Below are positions 8,594 to 16,993 of a stretch of DNA of 63,682 nt, in pieces. Origin of the DNA: Streptomyces montanisoli. Its GTDB lineage: Bacteria > Actinomycetota > Actinomycetes > Streptomycetales > Streptomycetaceae. The first letter of the stretch is position 1, and each line of letters starts with the position of its first letter. The notes below the pieces were generated by a model. The model made no database searches and was not told the DNA's origin. It saw only the letters and a list, made by a program, of their open reading frames with translations. The position numbers and the translations under genes were made by a program. The stretch lies in NCBI RefSeq assembly GCF_017813245.1, contig NZ_JAGIQL010000017.1:1-63682 (forward strand), given 5' to 3'.

Positions 8594-9444
8594 GCCGCCG
8601 GGGGGCCGCCCGCACGGCGGCACGCCGCGGGCGCAGGATCGCGCTGAACACCACGGCCGGCCTGTTCTGCCTCCTGTGGATCTTCCCGGTGTACTGGATG
8701 CTCAACACCGCGCTGACGCCGTACGCGAGGATCGTCCGGCCGACGCCGAGCTTCCTGCCGTCGCCGCCCACGCTCGCGAACTTCTCCGACGCGGTGCACC
8801 AGCACGGCTTCCTCGTCGATCTGCGCAACAGCCTGCTGGTGACGTGCACCGTCATCGTGGTGGCGCTGCTCGTCGCCTTCGTGGCGGCCGTCGCCCTGAC
8901 CCGCTTCCGCTTCCGGGGCCGCCGATCCTTCCTGGTGGCCGTGCTCGCGGTGCAGATGGTGCCGCAGCCCGCGCTGATCATCCCGCTGTTCCTCAGCCTG
9001 AAGAGCGCGCACCTGCTCAACCACCTCGCCGGCCTGGTCGGCACGTATCTGGCGCTTGTGCTGCCGTTCACCCTGTGGACGCTGCGGGGGTTCCTGGGTG
9101 GCGTGCCGCGTGAACTGGAGGAGGCCGCCATGGTGGACGGCGCGGGGCGTGTCACCGTCATGCGCCGCATCCTGCTGCCGCTCGTCCTGCCGGGGCTGAT
9201 CGCCACCAGTGTGTTCTCGTTCATCACGGCCTGGAACGACTACCTCTTCGCCTACGTGATCATGAAGGACCAGAGCGGCTACACCCTCCCGGTGTGGCTC
9301 GTCTCCTTCTCCACCGGCACCGGTACCGACTACGGCGGCCTGATCGCCGCATCGGCCCTCTTCTCGCTGCCCGTGATCGTGTTCTTCATGCTCGTCCAGC
9401 ACCGTCTGGTGGAGGGAATGACGGCGGGCGCGGTGAAGGAGTGA
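8590..9444 (+). CDS. Sugar ABC transporter permease (MalG/DasC-type)
   Basis: This 284-residue inner-membrane permease has about six helices. The first is LFCLLWIFPVYWMLNTAL and the EAA coupling loop is EEAAMVDGAGRVTVMRRILL, followed by LPLVLPGLIATSVFSFITAW. It ends TAGAVKE, typical of the G-type subunit. Start GTG 8590 overlaps the upstream stop (GTGA) with GGAGGAG just before it, so translation is coupled. It is the intact partner of the truncated F-type permease. With GH20 and GntR genes downstream, the likely cargo is N-acetylglucosamine oligosaccharide, as in das systems. Without a full F-subunit or binding protein here, the transporter is probably non-functional. Confidence 0.88.
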   Translation: MSRRGAARTAARRGRRIALNTTAGLFCLLWIFPVYWMLNTALTPYARIVRPTPSFLPSPPTLANFSDAVHQHGFLVDLRNSLLVTCTVIVVALLVAFVAAVALTRFRFRGRRSFLVAVLAVQMVPQPALIIPLFLSLKSAHLLNHLAGLVGTYLALVLPFTLWTLRGFLGGVPRELEEAAMVDGAGRVTVMRRILLPLVLPGLIATSVFSFITAWNDYLFAYVIMKDQSGYTLPVWLVSFSTGTGTDYGGLIAASALFSLPVIVFFMLVQHRLVEGMTAGAVKE

Positions 9445-9598
9445 CGCGCGCACGCGCCGCGACCCGCGACCGCCGGCGGCATGGGCGCCGGGGGCCTGAG
9501 CGCCGGGGGCCTGAGCGCCGGGCGCACGGTCCGCCCCCGGTGGGACGAGCCCGCTGCCCACGCCACCGTACGCCCGCGCGTCACCGGAGGAAGCCCTC

Positions 9599-11107
9599 GT
9601 GATCATCCCTCAGCCCGCAGGAGTGCGCCGGATGCCCGGCCGCCTGGCCCTCGCACCGTCCATCCGCCTCGACGCGGGCCCCGGCGCCGTCCCCGCCGCC
9701 GAACTCCTCGCCCACCACCTCGGGCCAGGCCGCCCGCGCTCCCGCGAAGGGACCCCCCTGCGGCTGGCGCTGCGGCCGGGCGGCCCGCCCGAGTCGTACC
9801 GCCTCGTGGTGGCGCCTGGCGGGCTCGACCTGACCGCCCCGGCGCTGGCAGGACTGCTGCACGGAGTGCACACACTGCGCCTGCTGATGGACGAGGACGG
9901 GAGCGGCTGGCCGTGTGTCGAGATCGACGACGCGCCCGTGATGCCGCGCCGCGGTGTGCTGCTCGACGTGGCCAGGCACTTCATGCCCCTGGACTTCCTG
10001 CGCTCCTTCATCGACGAACTGGCCCTGCACAAGCTCAACGTGCTGCACCTGCACCTGACCGACGACCAGGGGTGGCGCATCGAGATCGGCGCGCGGCCGC
10101 GGCTGACGGAGATCGGCGCCTGGCGCACCGAACCCGACGGCTCCGTGCACGGCGGCCACTACACGAGGAAGGACCTCGTGGCGCTCGTCGAGTACGCGGC
10201 GTCCCGCGGCGTCGAGATCGTCCCGGAGATCGACATGCCGGGACACGTGCGTGCCGCGCTCGCCGCCTATCCCGGCCTCGGCAACGATCCGCGGGGCGGT
10301 GTGACGGTGTGGAACGGCTGGGGCGTCAGCGAGGACGTCCTCGCCCCGCACGACGGGTCGCTGGAATTCCTGCGTGACGTCCTCACCGAGGTCGCGGAGG
10401 TCTTCCCCTCCCCCATCGTCCACATCGGCGGCGACGAGTGCCCGACCGTCCAGTGGGAGCGCAGCCCCGCCGCGGTCCTGCGCGCGCGGGAGGCCGGCCT
10501 GGACGACCCCAGGCTGCTGCGGTCGTGGTTCGTCGCCCGCATGCACGAGCACCTCACGCGCCTCGGCCGGCGCACCGCCGTGTGGGACGACGGATCGCGC
10601 CTGCCGGGGGGCCGCCTGCCGTCCGACGCGCTGCTGACGGTGTGGCTCGACGCGGCGCACGCCGCCACGGCCGTGGCCCGTGGGCACCAGGTCGTCATGG
10701 CCCCGCACACCGCCACCTACTTCGACTACCGCCAGGGCGACGGCCCCGACGAGACGCCCGCCCCCGGGCATCCCGTGACCACGCTCGCCGACGCGTACGC
10801 CTTCGAGCCGCTCGCCGGCGGCCTGCCCGCGGCCGACATCCGCCGGCCGGAGCAGGCAGGAGTGGTCGCCGTCCAGGCCCAGTTGTGGACGGAGTACGCG
10901 CCGACACCCGACCATGTCCGCTACCTCGCCTACCCGCGCCTGTGCGCGTTCGCCGAGGCCGCGTGGTGCGCCGAACGCCCCGGCTTCGCGGCGTTCCGCT
11001 CGCGGCTGCCAGGGCACCTCGGCGTGCTGCGGTCGCTGGGCGCGCTCGCCGGCCCGGGGCCTCGGTGGGAACGGCCGGCCGATGCGGCTGAGAGGATGAA
11101 GCGGTGA
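9599..11107 (+). CDS. GH20 beta-N-acetylhexosaminidase
   Basis: This enzyme is predicted to release terminal GlcNAc or GalNAc from oligosaccharides by substrate-assisted catalysis. At 502 residues it has the small N-terminal GH20b-type domain (to about 115), then a TIM barrel starting RRGVLLDVARHFMP. The catalytic Asp-Glu pair is in HIGGDECP (about residue 275-282), and substrate-binding Trp residues are in LLTVWLD and QAQLWTEY. No signal peptide is seen, so it should act in the cytosol on imported oligosaccharides, matching the upstream ABC permeases. Start GTG 9599 has GGAGG eight bases upstream. It is overlapped by the GntR gene at its stop (GTGA). Confidence 0.9.
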   Translation: MIIPQPAGVRRMPGRLALAPSIRLDAGPGAVPAAELLAHHLGPGRPRSREGTPLRLALRPGGPPESYRLVVAPGGLDLTAPALAGLLHGVHTLRLLMDEDGSGWPCVEIDDAPVMPRRGVLLDVARHFMPLDFLRSFIDELALHKLNVLHLHLTDDQGWRIEIGARPRLTEIGAWRTEPDGSVHGGHYTRKDLVALVEYAASRGVEIVPEIDMPGHVRAALAAYPGLGNDPRGGVTVWNGWGVSEDVLAPHDGSLEFLRDVLTEVAEVFPSPIVHIGGDECPTVQWERSPAAVLRAREAGLDDPRLLRSWFVARMHEHLTRLGRRTAVWDDGSRLPGGRLPSDALLTVWLDAAHAATAVARGHQVVMAPHTATYFDYRQGDGPDETPAPGHPVTTLADAYAFEPLAGGLPAADIRRPEQAGVVAVQAQLWTEYAPTPDHVRYLAYPRLCAFAEAAWCAERPGFAAFRSRLPGHLGVLRSLGALAGPGPRWERPADAAERMKR

Positions 11108-11871
11108 GCAGCACCCAGCGCAGGGAGGCCGGCATGCCGACGGTCCGACGACCGGCCACGGCGAAGAGGGACCTGGTCCGGCGCCATCTGGTCGACATCA
11201 TCGAGAGCGCGGGGCCCGGCACCGGGCTGGCGTCCGAGCGTGACCTCGCCCTCGAACTCGGCGTGTCGCGCCCCACGGTCCGCGCCGCGGTCGAGGAGCT
11301 GATCCACAGCGGGCTGCTGGTCCGCAGGCACGGCCAGGGCACGTTCACCAGCCCGCACAAGGTAACCCAGGAGCTGTCGGGCACCACCACCAACGGCATG
11401 GCCGTGCCGCCCGCCGAGGGCCACTGGACGAGCCGCATCGTCTCCTTCCGCACCACGCAGGCCGGGCCGACGCGCGCCCAGCGCCTCGAGGTGCCGCCCG
11501 ACGAGCCGGTGCGGCGCGTCACCCGGGTGCGTCTCGTGGACGACGAGCCGATGGCCATCGAGCACCTGGAGCTCCCGGCCGCACTGGTGCCGACGCTCAC
11601 CGCGACCGACCTGGAGCACGGCAACTTCTACCAGCTGCTCAGGGAGCGCTTCGACATCCGCGTCCGCGACGCCCTGCAGACCCTGGAGCCGACCGTCACG
11701 AACCCCGAGCAGGCCGAGCTGCTCGGGGTCTCCGTGTACGCGCCCGTGCTCCGTGTCGAACGCACCACCCGCGACGTGCGGGGCCGCGTCGTGGAGCTGG
11801 CCCAGTCGTTCTACCGGGGTGACCGCTACCGCATCACGTCGAAACTGCGGTTCGACGACGCCTCGGGGTGA
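11104..11871 (+). CDS. GntR/HutC-family transcriptional regulator (DasR-like)
   Basis: The 255-residue protein has an N-terminal winged helix (about residues 17-80, including ASERDLALELGVSRPTVRAAVEEL and the wing RRHGQGTF; key elements SRPTVRAA) and a C-terminal UTRA effector domain (about 100-245, ending YRGDRYRITSKLRF). UTRA domains of this class bind sugar phosphates; DasR binds GlcNAc-6-P or GlcN-6-P. Its place after GH20 and permease genes suggests local control of amino-sugar use. The GTG at 11104 overlaps the GH20 stop by four bases; an ATG at 11134 with AGGGAGG upstream is an equally good alternative. It is a paralogue-type sequence rather than a clear DasR orthologue. Confidence 0.85.
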   Translation: MSSTQRREAGMPTVRRPATAKRDLVRRHLVDIIESAGPGTGLASERDLALELGVSRPTVRAAVEELIHSGLLVRRHGQGTFTSPHKVTQELSGTTTNGMAVPPAEGHWTSRIVSFRTTQAGPTRAQRLEVPPDEPVRRVTRVRLVDDEPMAIEHLELPAALVPTLTATDLEHGNFYQLLRERFDIRVRDALQTLEPTVTNPEQAELLGVSVYAPVLRVERTTRDVRGRVVELAQSFYRGDRYRITSKLRFDDASG

Positions 11872-11904
11872 GCCGGGCGCCGCCTCCCGGTGGCGTCCGG
11901 CTCA
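11869..11904. terminator. Bidirectional terminator between convergent genes
   Basis: A 16-bp stem (11869-11884 with 11889-11904) with two G-T pairs and a four-base TCCC loop contains the stop codons of both convergent genes, the GntR regulator and the GH59 gene. Confidence 0.85.
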
Positions 11905-14688
11905 GCCCGAGCAGGTGAGGGTCGGTGCGGCCCAGTCCCCGTGGTCGTAGGCGTTGCCGTCGCCCGCGTCGCCGACCACGAGGTCGAGGGTCTGCACGCC
12001 GGTGAGGTCGGCGGTGAGCTGCTGCGCGGGGTCGCCTCCTTTGATCGTCTTGGTGGCCGCCAGTGTCTTGCCGTCGCCCAGCACGCTGAACGTCATGGAC
12101 CCCGAGCTGCCCGCGTCGTCGTCGTTGCCGACCGTGGAAGCGAACTTCGAGCAGTTGCCACCGAGGTAGATGGTGACGTCGCTGACCGAGTTGGTGCCCA
12201 GGCCCTTCGGGTAGACGGTGCCGTTGATGGTGAGCGGCCCGCCGTCGCCGGCGTTGGTGCCGCCCACGGACTCGTCGCGCTCGACCGGGCCCCAGCCGTT
12301 CGTCGACGCGACGAAGTCGAGGGCGCTGACGTCGTTGACACCGGAGGGCGGCGGCGGGTTGGTCACCGACACCTGTGCGTCCTGCCGCAGCCACTGCGCC
12401 ACGCCGCCCTGTGCGAAGGTGGCGGTGGCGTTGATCGTCGCGGTGGACGCCTTGTCGGTGGGCGCGGTCAACTGCCAGGAGGCCGAGGCACTGTGGCCCG
12501 GCCTGACCGAGCCGAACACCTGAGGCTGCGCGTCGAAGGTGAAGCCGGGTGCGTCAAGGCCGATGTTGACGCCCTGAGCCGCCTTGGCGTGCTTGGGCAC
12601 CGAGACGGTGGTGGTGACGGTCAGTGTCTTCCCGCGCCGCACGCTCTTGGCCGAGGGTGTGACGGCGAGCGCGGCCGTCGGCCTGGCCGCGCGGACCTTG
12701 GTGAAGGAGAGGTTGTCGAACTGGTCGGTGTCGTACGAGGTGAGTCCGAGCCCGCCCTGTCCCGCGCTGTAGCTGCTGTCGTCCACCACGCCGATGTTCT
12801 TGCCGTCGACGGAGGCGGTGATCCGTGATCCGCTGAACGACAGGCCCAGGCGGTGCCACTTACCGGTGCCCAGCGGTGCGGTGGCCGACCTCGTCAGGAC
12901 GGTGTGCTTGCCGTCGGCGTCGCTCTTGAAGATCGTCCAGGCGCCTGTGTCGCTGATGCGGAAGTAGTAGCCCTGCTGGTGGGACTGGGGGCGGTTCTGC
13001 TTCCCGGCGCGGCCGATCAGTTCGACGGTGCCCGGCTTGGCGAGTTCGACGTCGGAGTGCATGGAGTAGTTCGTCCACGACGGGTCGCCGACGAGCGTGA
13101 AGGCGTCGGAGTCGTCCTGCCATTCGATCGGCTTGACCGGCGCCATCTGCTGCAGGCACATACCACGGCGGCCGGCGGCGCACTTCTGCACCTCGAACGA
13201 CCCCTGCATGTCGGAGACGTAGCGCGCTTCGGTGCCCGCCGCGTCGCGGTTGAAGTCGTCCTTGTAGGGGAGGGCCAGCGGGTGCGCGGCGGGCGCGGTG
13301 GCGGTGCCCTTGCCCTGGCCCGTGGTCGTGGTGACCGTGTAGATGTACCCGGGCTTCATGGTCAGCGCGTACGTGCCGCCGGACGAGGGGGTGATGTCCT
13401 GGGTGTGGACGAAGTCCGTTGCCGTGTCCGGGTGGTTGACGTCGGTGGCCCAGACGTGGACGGTGCCGGTGGACAGGCCGCCGCCGACCGTGAAGTGCGC
13501 GGTCTGCGTGTCGCCGGCCGTGGTGGTCTCCAGCACGGTGGAGTAGTCCTTGCCGTCCGGCGACTTCAGCGTCACGTAGCTGCCGTTGGACTCGTCGCCG
13601 CCGAGGTAGCCGGAGCCGCCGTCGATGAACTTCCAGCCGGGCTCGGCGAACTGGGTGACCTGCGCGGTCGCCCAGGTGTTCTCACCGATGCTGTAGTGCC
13701 CTGACCAGGGCGAGCCGGCGGTGGCCAGGCCGACCGTGGAGTACGGCAGGTTCGGGTAGATCGCGGCGATCAGGGGCCAGTTGAAGTAGCTCGTCATCTT
13801 CGCGTCGACGTACCCGCGGGTGATGGAGCGGATCAGCGCCGGGGCGCCCGTGTTCATGTCCTGCGAGCCGTTCTCGCTGGCCCACAACGGCTTTCCGTTG
13901 TCCTGCGCGGTCTTGGTGCTCGAGCAGCTCGTCGCCGGTCCGCCGTCGCCCTGGCAGGGGTAGTGCGCGCCGATGATGGAGACCGCGTCGTTGAACGCCT
14001 TGTCCTTGGCCATGTCGTCGGCGACGTCCCAGCCGCTGTCGTCGGCGACGATCTTGATCTTGGAGTAGCCGGCGTCGTTCAGCGCGGAGCGCAGCTGGAC
14101 GTACCAGTCGGCGTCGTGGCCGCGCTCGTTCCAGCCGCCGAGGTACTTGATGTCCAGGCCGTGCTGCTTGGCGCAGCCCAGCCACGAGATGAGGTAGTGG
14201 ATCGTGTCGGTGGACCAGAAGCCGCCCTTGATCCAGCCGGGCGCCGCCCACGCCAGCCCGTAGAGGCCGATGTCCGGGTTGCGCTTCTGCGCCTGCTTCG
14301 CCAGCCAGAACTCGTAGCCGGCGTCGCAGTTGACGCTGCCCTTGCTGTGCTCGATCGACGGCTCCGAGCCGTCGGTGGAGTTGGCGTCGCCGCCGATCTC
14401 CAGCTTCAGCAGCTGAAGGTCGGCACCGTAGCCCGGCTTGAAGAGGTAGTCGAGGATCTGCTTCTGCTGGGCGGCCGGGTAGTCCGTCAGCAGCCGCGAG
14501 TTGCCGCCGCCCCCGCTGATCGCCCCGATGCCGTCGAAGGTGCGTCCGCCCTTGCTCCCGTCGACGCTGATCGACGTGGCGGTGTCCGCGTGGGCGGCGG
14601 GCGCCGTGCTCGCCACCAGCAACGCGGCGAGCAGAGCCAGGATCCATAGGGGGATCAGACTTCGTAGGTGCTTGAGCGCTCTGGGCAC
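11902..14688 (-). CDS. Secreted GH59 galactosidase (galactocerebrosidase-like) with NPCBM domain
   Basis: The start is GTG 14688, with GAAGGG upstream. A Sec signal peptide ends near APAAHA (about residue 34). The TIM barrel opens with SKGGRTFDGIGAISGGGGNS, the GH59 signature region. The acid/base Glu is in YLGGWNERG and the nucleophile Glu in LWASENGSQD. A beta-sandwich and lectin-like domain follow (about 430-680), then a NEW3-like segment, and a C-terminal NPCBM module (about 785-928, starting VSALDFVASTNGWGPVERDE and ending PTLTCSG). Bacterial GH59 enzymes cleave beta-galactosides. Upstream lies the most AT-rich intergenic stretch in the area (14735-14785). It converges with the GntR gene and diverges from GH15. 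Confidence 0.88.
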   Translation of the reverse strand: MPRALKHLRSLIPLWILALLAALLVASTAPAAHADTATSISVDGSKGGRTFDGIGAISGGGGNSRLLTDYPAAQQKQILDYLFKPGYGADLQLLKLEIGGDANSTDGSEPSIEHSKGSVNCDAGYEFWLAKQAQKRNPDIGLYGLAWAAPGWIKGGFWSTDTIHYLISWLGCAKQHGLDIKYLGGWNERGHDADWYVQLRSALNDAGYSKIKIVADDSGWDVADDMAKDKAFNDAVSIIGAHYPCQGDGGPATSCSSTKTAQDNGKPLWASENGSQDMNTGAPALIRSITRGYVDAKMTSYFNWPLIAAIYPNLPYSTVGLATAGSPWSGHYSIGENTWATAQVTQFAEPGWKFIDGGSGYLGGDESNGSYVTLKSPDGKDYSTVLETTTAGDTQTAHFTVGGGLSTGTVHVWATDVNHPDTATDFVHTQDITPSSGGTYALTMKPGYIYTVTTTTGQGKGTATAPAAHPLALPYKDDFNRDAAGTEARYVSDMQGSFEVQKCAAGRRGMCLQQMAPVKPIEWQDDSDAFTLVGDPSWTNYSMHSDVELAKPGTVELIGRAGKQNRPQSHQQGYYFRISDTGAWTIFKSDADGKHTVLTRSATAPLGTGKWHRLGLSFSGSRITASVDGKNIGVVDDSSYSAGQGGLGLTSYDTDQFDNLSFTKVRAARPTAALAVTPSAKSVRRGKTLTVTTTVSVPKHAKAAQGVNIGLDAPGFTFDAQPQVFGSVRPGHSASASWQLTAPTDKASTATINATATFAQGGVAQWLRQDAQVSVTNPPPPSGVNDVSALDFVASTNGWGPVERDESVGGTNAGDGGPLTINGTVYPKGLGTNSVSDVTIYLGGNCSKFASTVGNDDDAGSSGSMTFSVLGDGKTLAATKTIKGGDPAQQLTADLTGVQTLDLVVGDAGDGNAYDHGDWAAPTLTCSG

Positions 14689-14865
14689 GGCTGGGACCCT
14701 TCAGTTCAGAGTGATGCGAGTCAGCGTGCCTATCTGTTGAATATTTCGTCAATATCGCGAACAATAAAACATAATCAAACATCACAGCCCGCACTGCGAC
14801 TGGCCCCCGTCCCGCCTATCGTGACCCCGGGGGCCGTGCCATCCGCCATACCGAAGCGAGCGACC

Positions 14866-16710
14866 ATGGACCGCTATCCGCCGATCGCCGACCACGGCCT
14901 GGTGGGCGACCTCCAGACCACCGCCCTCGTCTCCGGCAAGGGCGTCCTGGACTGGTTCACGTCACCCCGGTTCGACTCGCCCAGCATCTTCGCGGCCCTG
15001 CTCGACCACGACCGGGGCGGCTGGTTCAGCCTGGCGGCGGACGAGCCGGAGGCGACGTGCCGGCAGCTGTACTACCCGGACACCGCCGTCCTGGTCACCC
15101 GCTTCATGTCGCCCCGGGGTGTCGGCGAGGTCCTGGACTGGATGCCGCCCAACCCCTCAGGACCGGCCACCGACCGGCACACGGTGATCCGCGTGGCCAG
15201 GGCGGTCCGCGGCACGGTCGACTTCACCCTCGACTGCCGCCCGCGCTTCGACTACGGGCGCGCGCCGCACGAACTGACCCTGGGGCCCGACAGCGCGGCC
15301 TTCCGCGCGGCCGGCACCGCCGTCCACCTCCAGGCCACGTTCCCACTGGAGCGTTCGGGTGACGACGTGCGAGGCCGCGTCACCCTGGACGCGGGCCAGG
15401 CCGCAGGCGTCGTGCTCACCGCCTGCGCCGGAGGCGAGGCCCCCGCGCCACCGACCGTCGACGGCCTGACCGAGCGGCTGTGGGACGCGGTGAACTTCTG
15501 GCAGGACTGGGTGCGCACCTCCACCTACCGCGGCCGCTGGCCGGACATGGTGCACCGCTCCGCCATCACCCTCAAGCTCTTGACCTACGCCCCCACCGGT
15601 GCCCCGATCGCCGCCGCCACCACCGGCCTTCCCGAGCAGATCGGCGGGGAGCGCAACTGGGACTACCGCTACACGTGGATCCGCGACGCCTCCCTGTCGG
15701 TGCGCGCGCTGCTCGACCTGGGGTTCGTGGAGGAGGCTGCCGGCTTCACCGACTGGCTCGGCGACCGCCTGCGCGACCGCATCGACCTGCCGGGCGAGCG
15801 CCTGCAGATCATGTACCGGGTCGACGGCGCCCCCGACCTCCAGGAGGAGGTGCTGGAGCACTTCGAGGGCTACCGCCGCTCGTATCCGGTCCGAGTCGGC
15901 AATGCCGCCATGGATCAGCTCCAACTCGACATCTACGGCGAGGCGTTCTACGCGATGGCCGAGGCCCGCACGGCCGGCATCCAGGCCGGCTACCAGGCCT
16001 GGAAGGCCGCCGCGGCGACACTGGACTGGCTCGCGGGCGCCTGGGACCGGCCGGACGAGGGCATCTGGGAGACACGCGGCGGCCGCCAGGACTTCACCTA
16101 CAGCCGGGTGATGACCTGGGTCGCCTTCGATCGCGGGCTCAAACTCGCACAGGACTTCAGCCGCCCCGCCGACATCGAACTGTGGCGGCGCACCCGCGAC
16201 TCCGTGCTGGAACAGGTCATGACGCGCGGCTGGAGCGAGACCCGGCGCGGTCTCGTCCAGCACTACGGCAGCGACGTGCTCGACGCGTCCCTGCTGCTGA
16301 TCCCCCGGGTCGGCATGCTGCCGCCCAGGGACCCCGCGTGGCTGTCCACCCTCGACGCCATCGATCGCACACTGGTCCGCGACAGCCTGGTCCACCGCTA
16401 CGACCCGGCCGCCTCACCCGACGGCCTGCGCGGCTCGGAGGGCACGTTCAACCTGTGCAGCTTCCTGCACGTCGACGCGCTCGCCCGCGCCGGACGCCGG
16501 CAGCGCGCCCGCTACGCCTTCGAGAAGATGCTCACCTACGCCAACCACGTGGGCCTGTTCGCCGAAGAGGTCGGCCCGTCGGGAGAGCAACTCGGCAACT
16601 TCCCGCAGGCCTTCACGCACCTGGCCCTGATCATGGCCGCGACCACACTGGACGAGGTGCTCGACAACGCCGCCGGCACCGCACAGGGAGCCCGCCGCCC
16701 GCCCCGCTGA
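14866..16710 (+). CDS. GH15 family glycosidase (glucoamylase/trehalase-like)
   Basis: This 614-residue cytosolic enzyme lacks a signal peptide. The N-terminal beta-sandwich starts with [20 protein letters not shown] and includes [19 protein letters not shown], typical of bacterial GH15 proteins. The (alpha/alpha)6 barrel carries [16 protein letters not shown], with the substrate-binding region and general acid in the usual place, and [19 protein letters not shown] near the end, with the second catalytic Glu. Similar proteins include actinobacterial trehalases as well as glucoamylases, so the substrate (trehalose or alpha-glucans) is open. The chosen ATG 14866 begins the conserved N-terminus; the frame extends to 14668 through non-coding AT-rich DNA. 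It probably shares the divergent promoter region with GH59. Confidence 0.87.
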   Translation: MDRYPPIADHGLVGDLQTTALVSGKGVLDWFTSPRFDSPSIFAALLDHDRGGWFSLAADEPEATCRQLYYPDTAVLVTRFMSPRGVGEVLDWMPPNPSGPATDRHTVIRVARAVRGTVDFTLDCRPRFDYGRAPHELTLGPDSAAFRAAGTAVHLQATFPLERSGDDVRGRVTLDAGQAAGVVLTACAGGEAPAPPTVDGLTERLWDAVNFWQDWVRTSTYRGRWPDMVHRSAITLKLLTYAPTGAPIAAATTGLPEQIGGERNWDYRYTWIRDASLSVRALLDLGFVEEAAGFTDWLGDRLRDRIDLPGERLQIMYRVDGAPDLQEEVLEHFEGYRRSYPVRVGNAAMDQLQLDIYGEAFYAMAEARTAGIQAGYQAWKAAAATLDWLAGAWDRPDEGIWETRGGRQDFTYSRVMTWVAFDRGLKLAQDFSRPADIELWRRTRDSVLEQVMTRGWSETRRGLVQHYGSDVLDASLLLIPRVGMLPPRDPAWLSTLDAIDRTLVRDSLVHRYDPAASPDGLRGSEGTFNLCSFLHVDALARAGRRQRARYAFEKMLTYANHVGLFAEEVGPSGEQLGNFPQAFTHLALIMAATTLDEVLDNAAGTAQGARRPPR

Positions 16711-16904
16711 GCACCACGCGGAGGCGAGGCGTCCAGGGCTGACGCCACGCCATCGAAGCCGATCTCGAAGGCCACCGTGGTCCGTTCACCATCCGAACAG
16801 GCGGCTGGGAGGGCAGCACCGGGAGAGCCGGTTCTTTTTGACGCGACATCAGCCGGTTTCCCGCGCGCCCATTGACGCGATCGAAAGACCAGGAGGACCA
16901 TCTG

Positions 16905-16918
16905 GGAGAGCGCTCTCC
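16905..16918. promoter_or_regulatory. LacI-type operator palindrome GGAGAGCGCTCTCC
   Basis: This is a perfect 14-bp palindrome 76 bases upstream of the secreted beta-helix gene and just downstream of a possible -35/-10 pair (TTGACG 16872-16877, GACCAT 16896-16901). It is identical to the palindrome at 48652-48665. Central CG and GAGAGC half-sites resemble actinobacterial LacI-family sites such as the CebR/CelR type. Confidence 0.65.
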
Positions 16919-16993
16919 TTCATAAGGTGAAGGGGAGCGCGTGCACGCGGGCGTCGTCCCGCGCCTTTCACTCCCTCACACAGGAGCCGTCCC

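Noticed and set aside
14674..14681. GAGCGCTC near the GH59 start as a LacI operator
   Set aside because: Only eight bases match and they lie inside the signal-peptide codons; the full 14-bp palindrome is absent.
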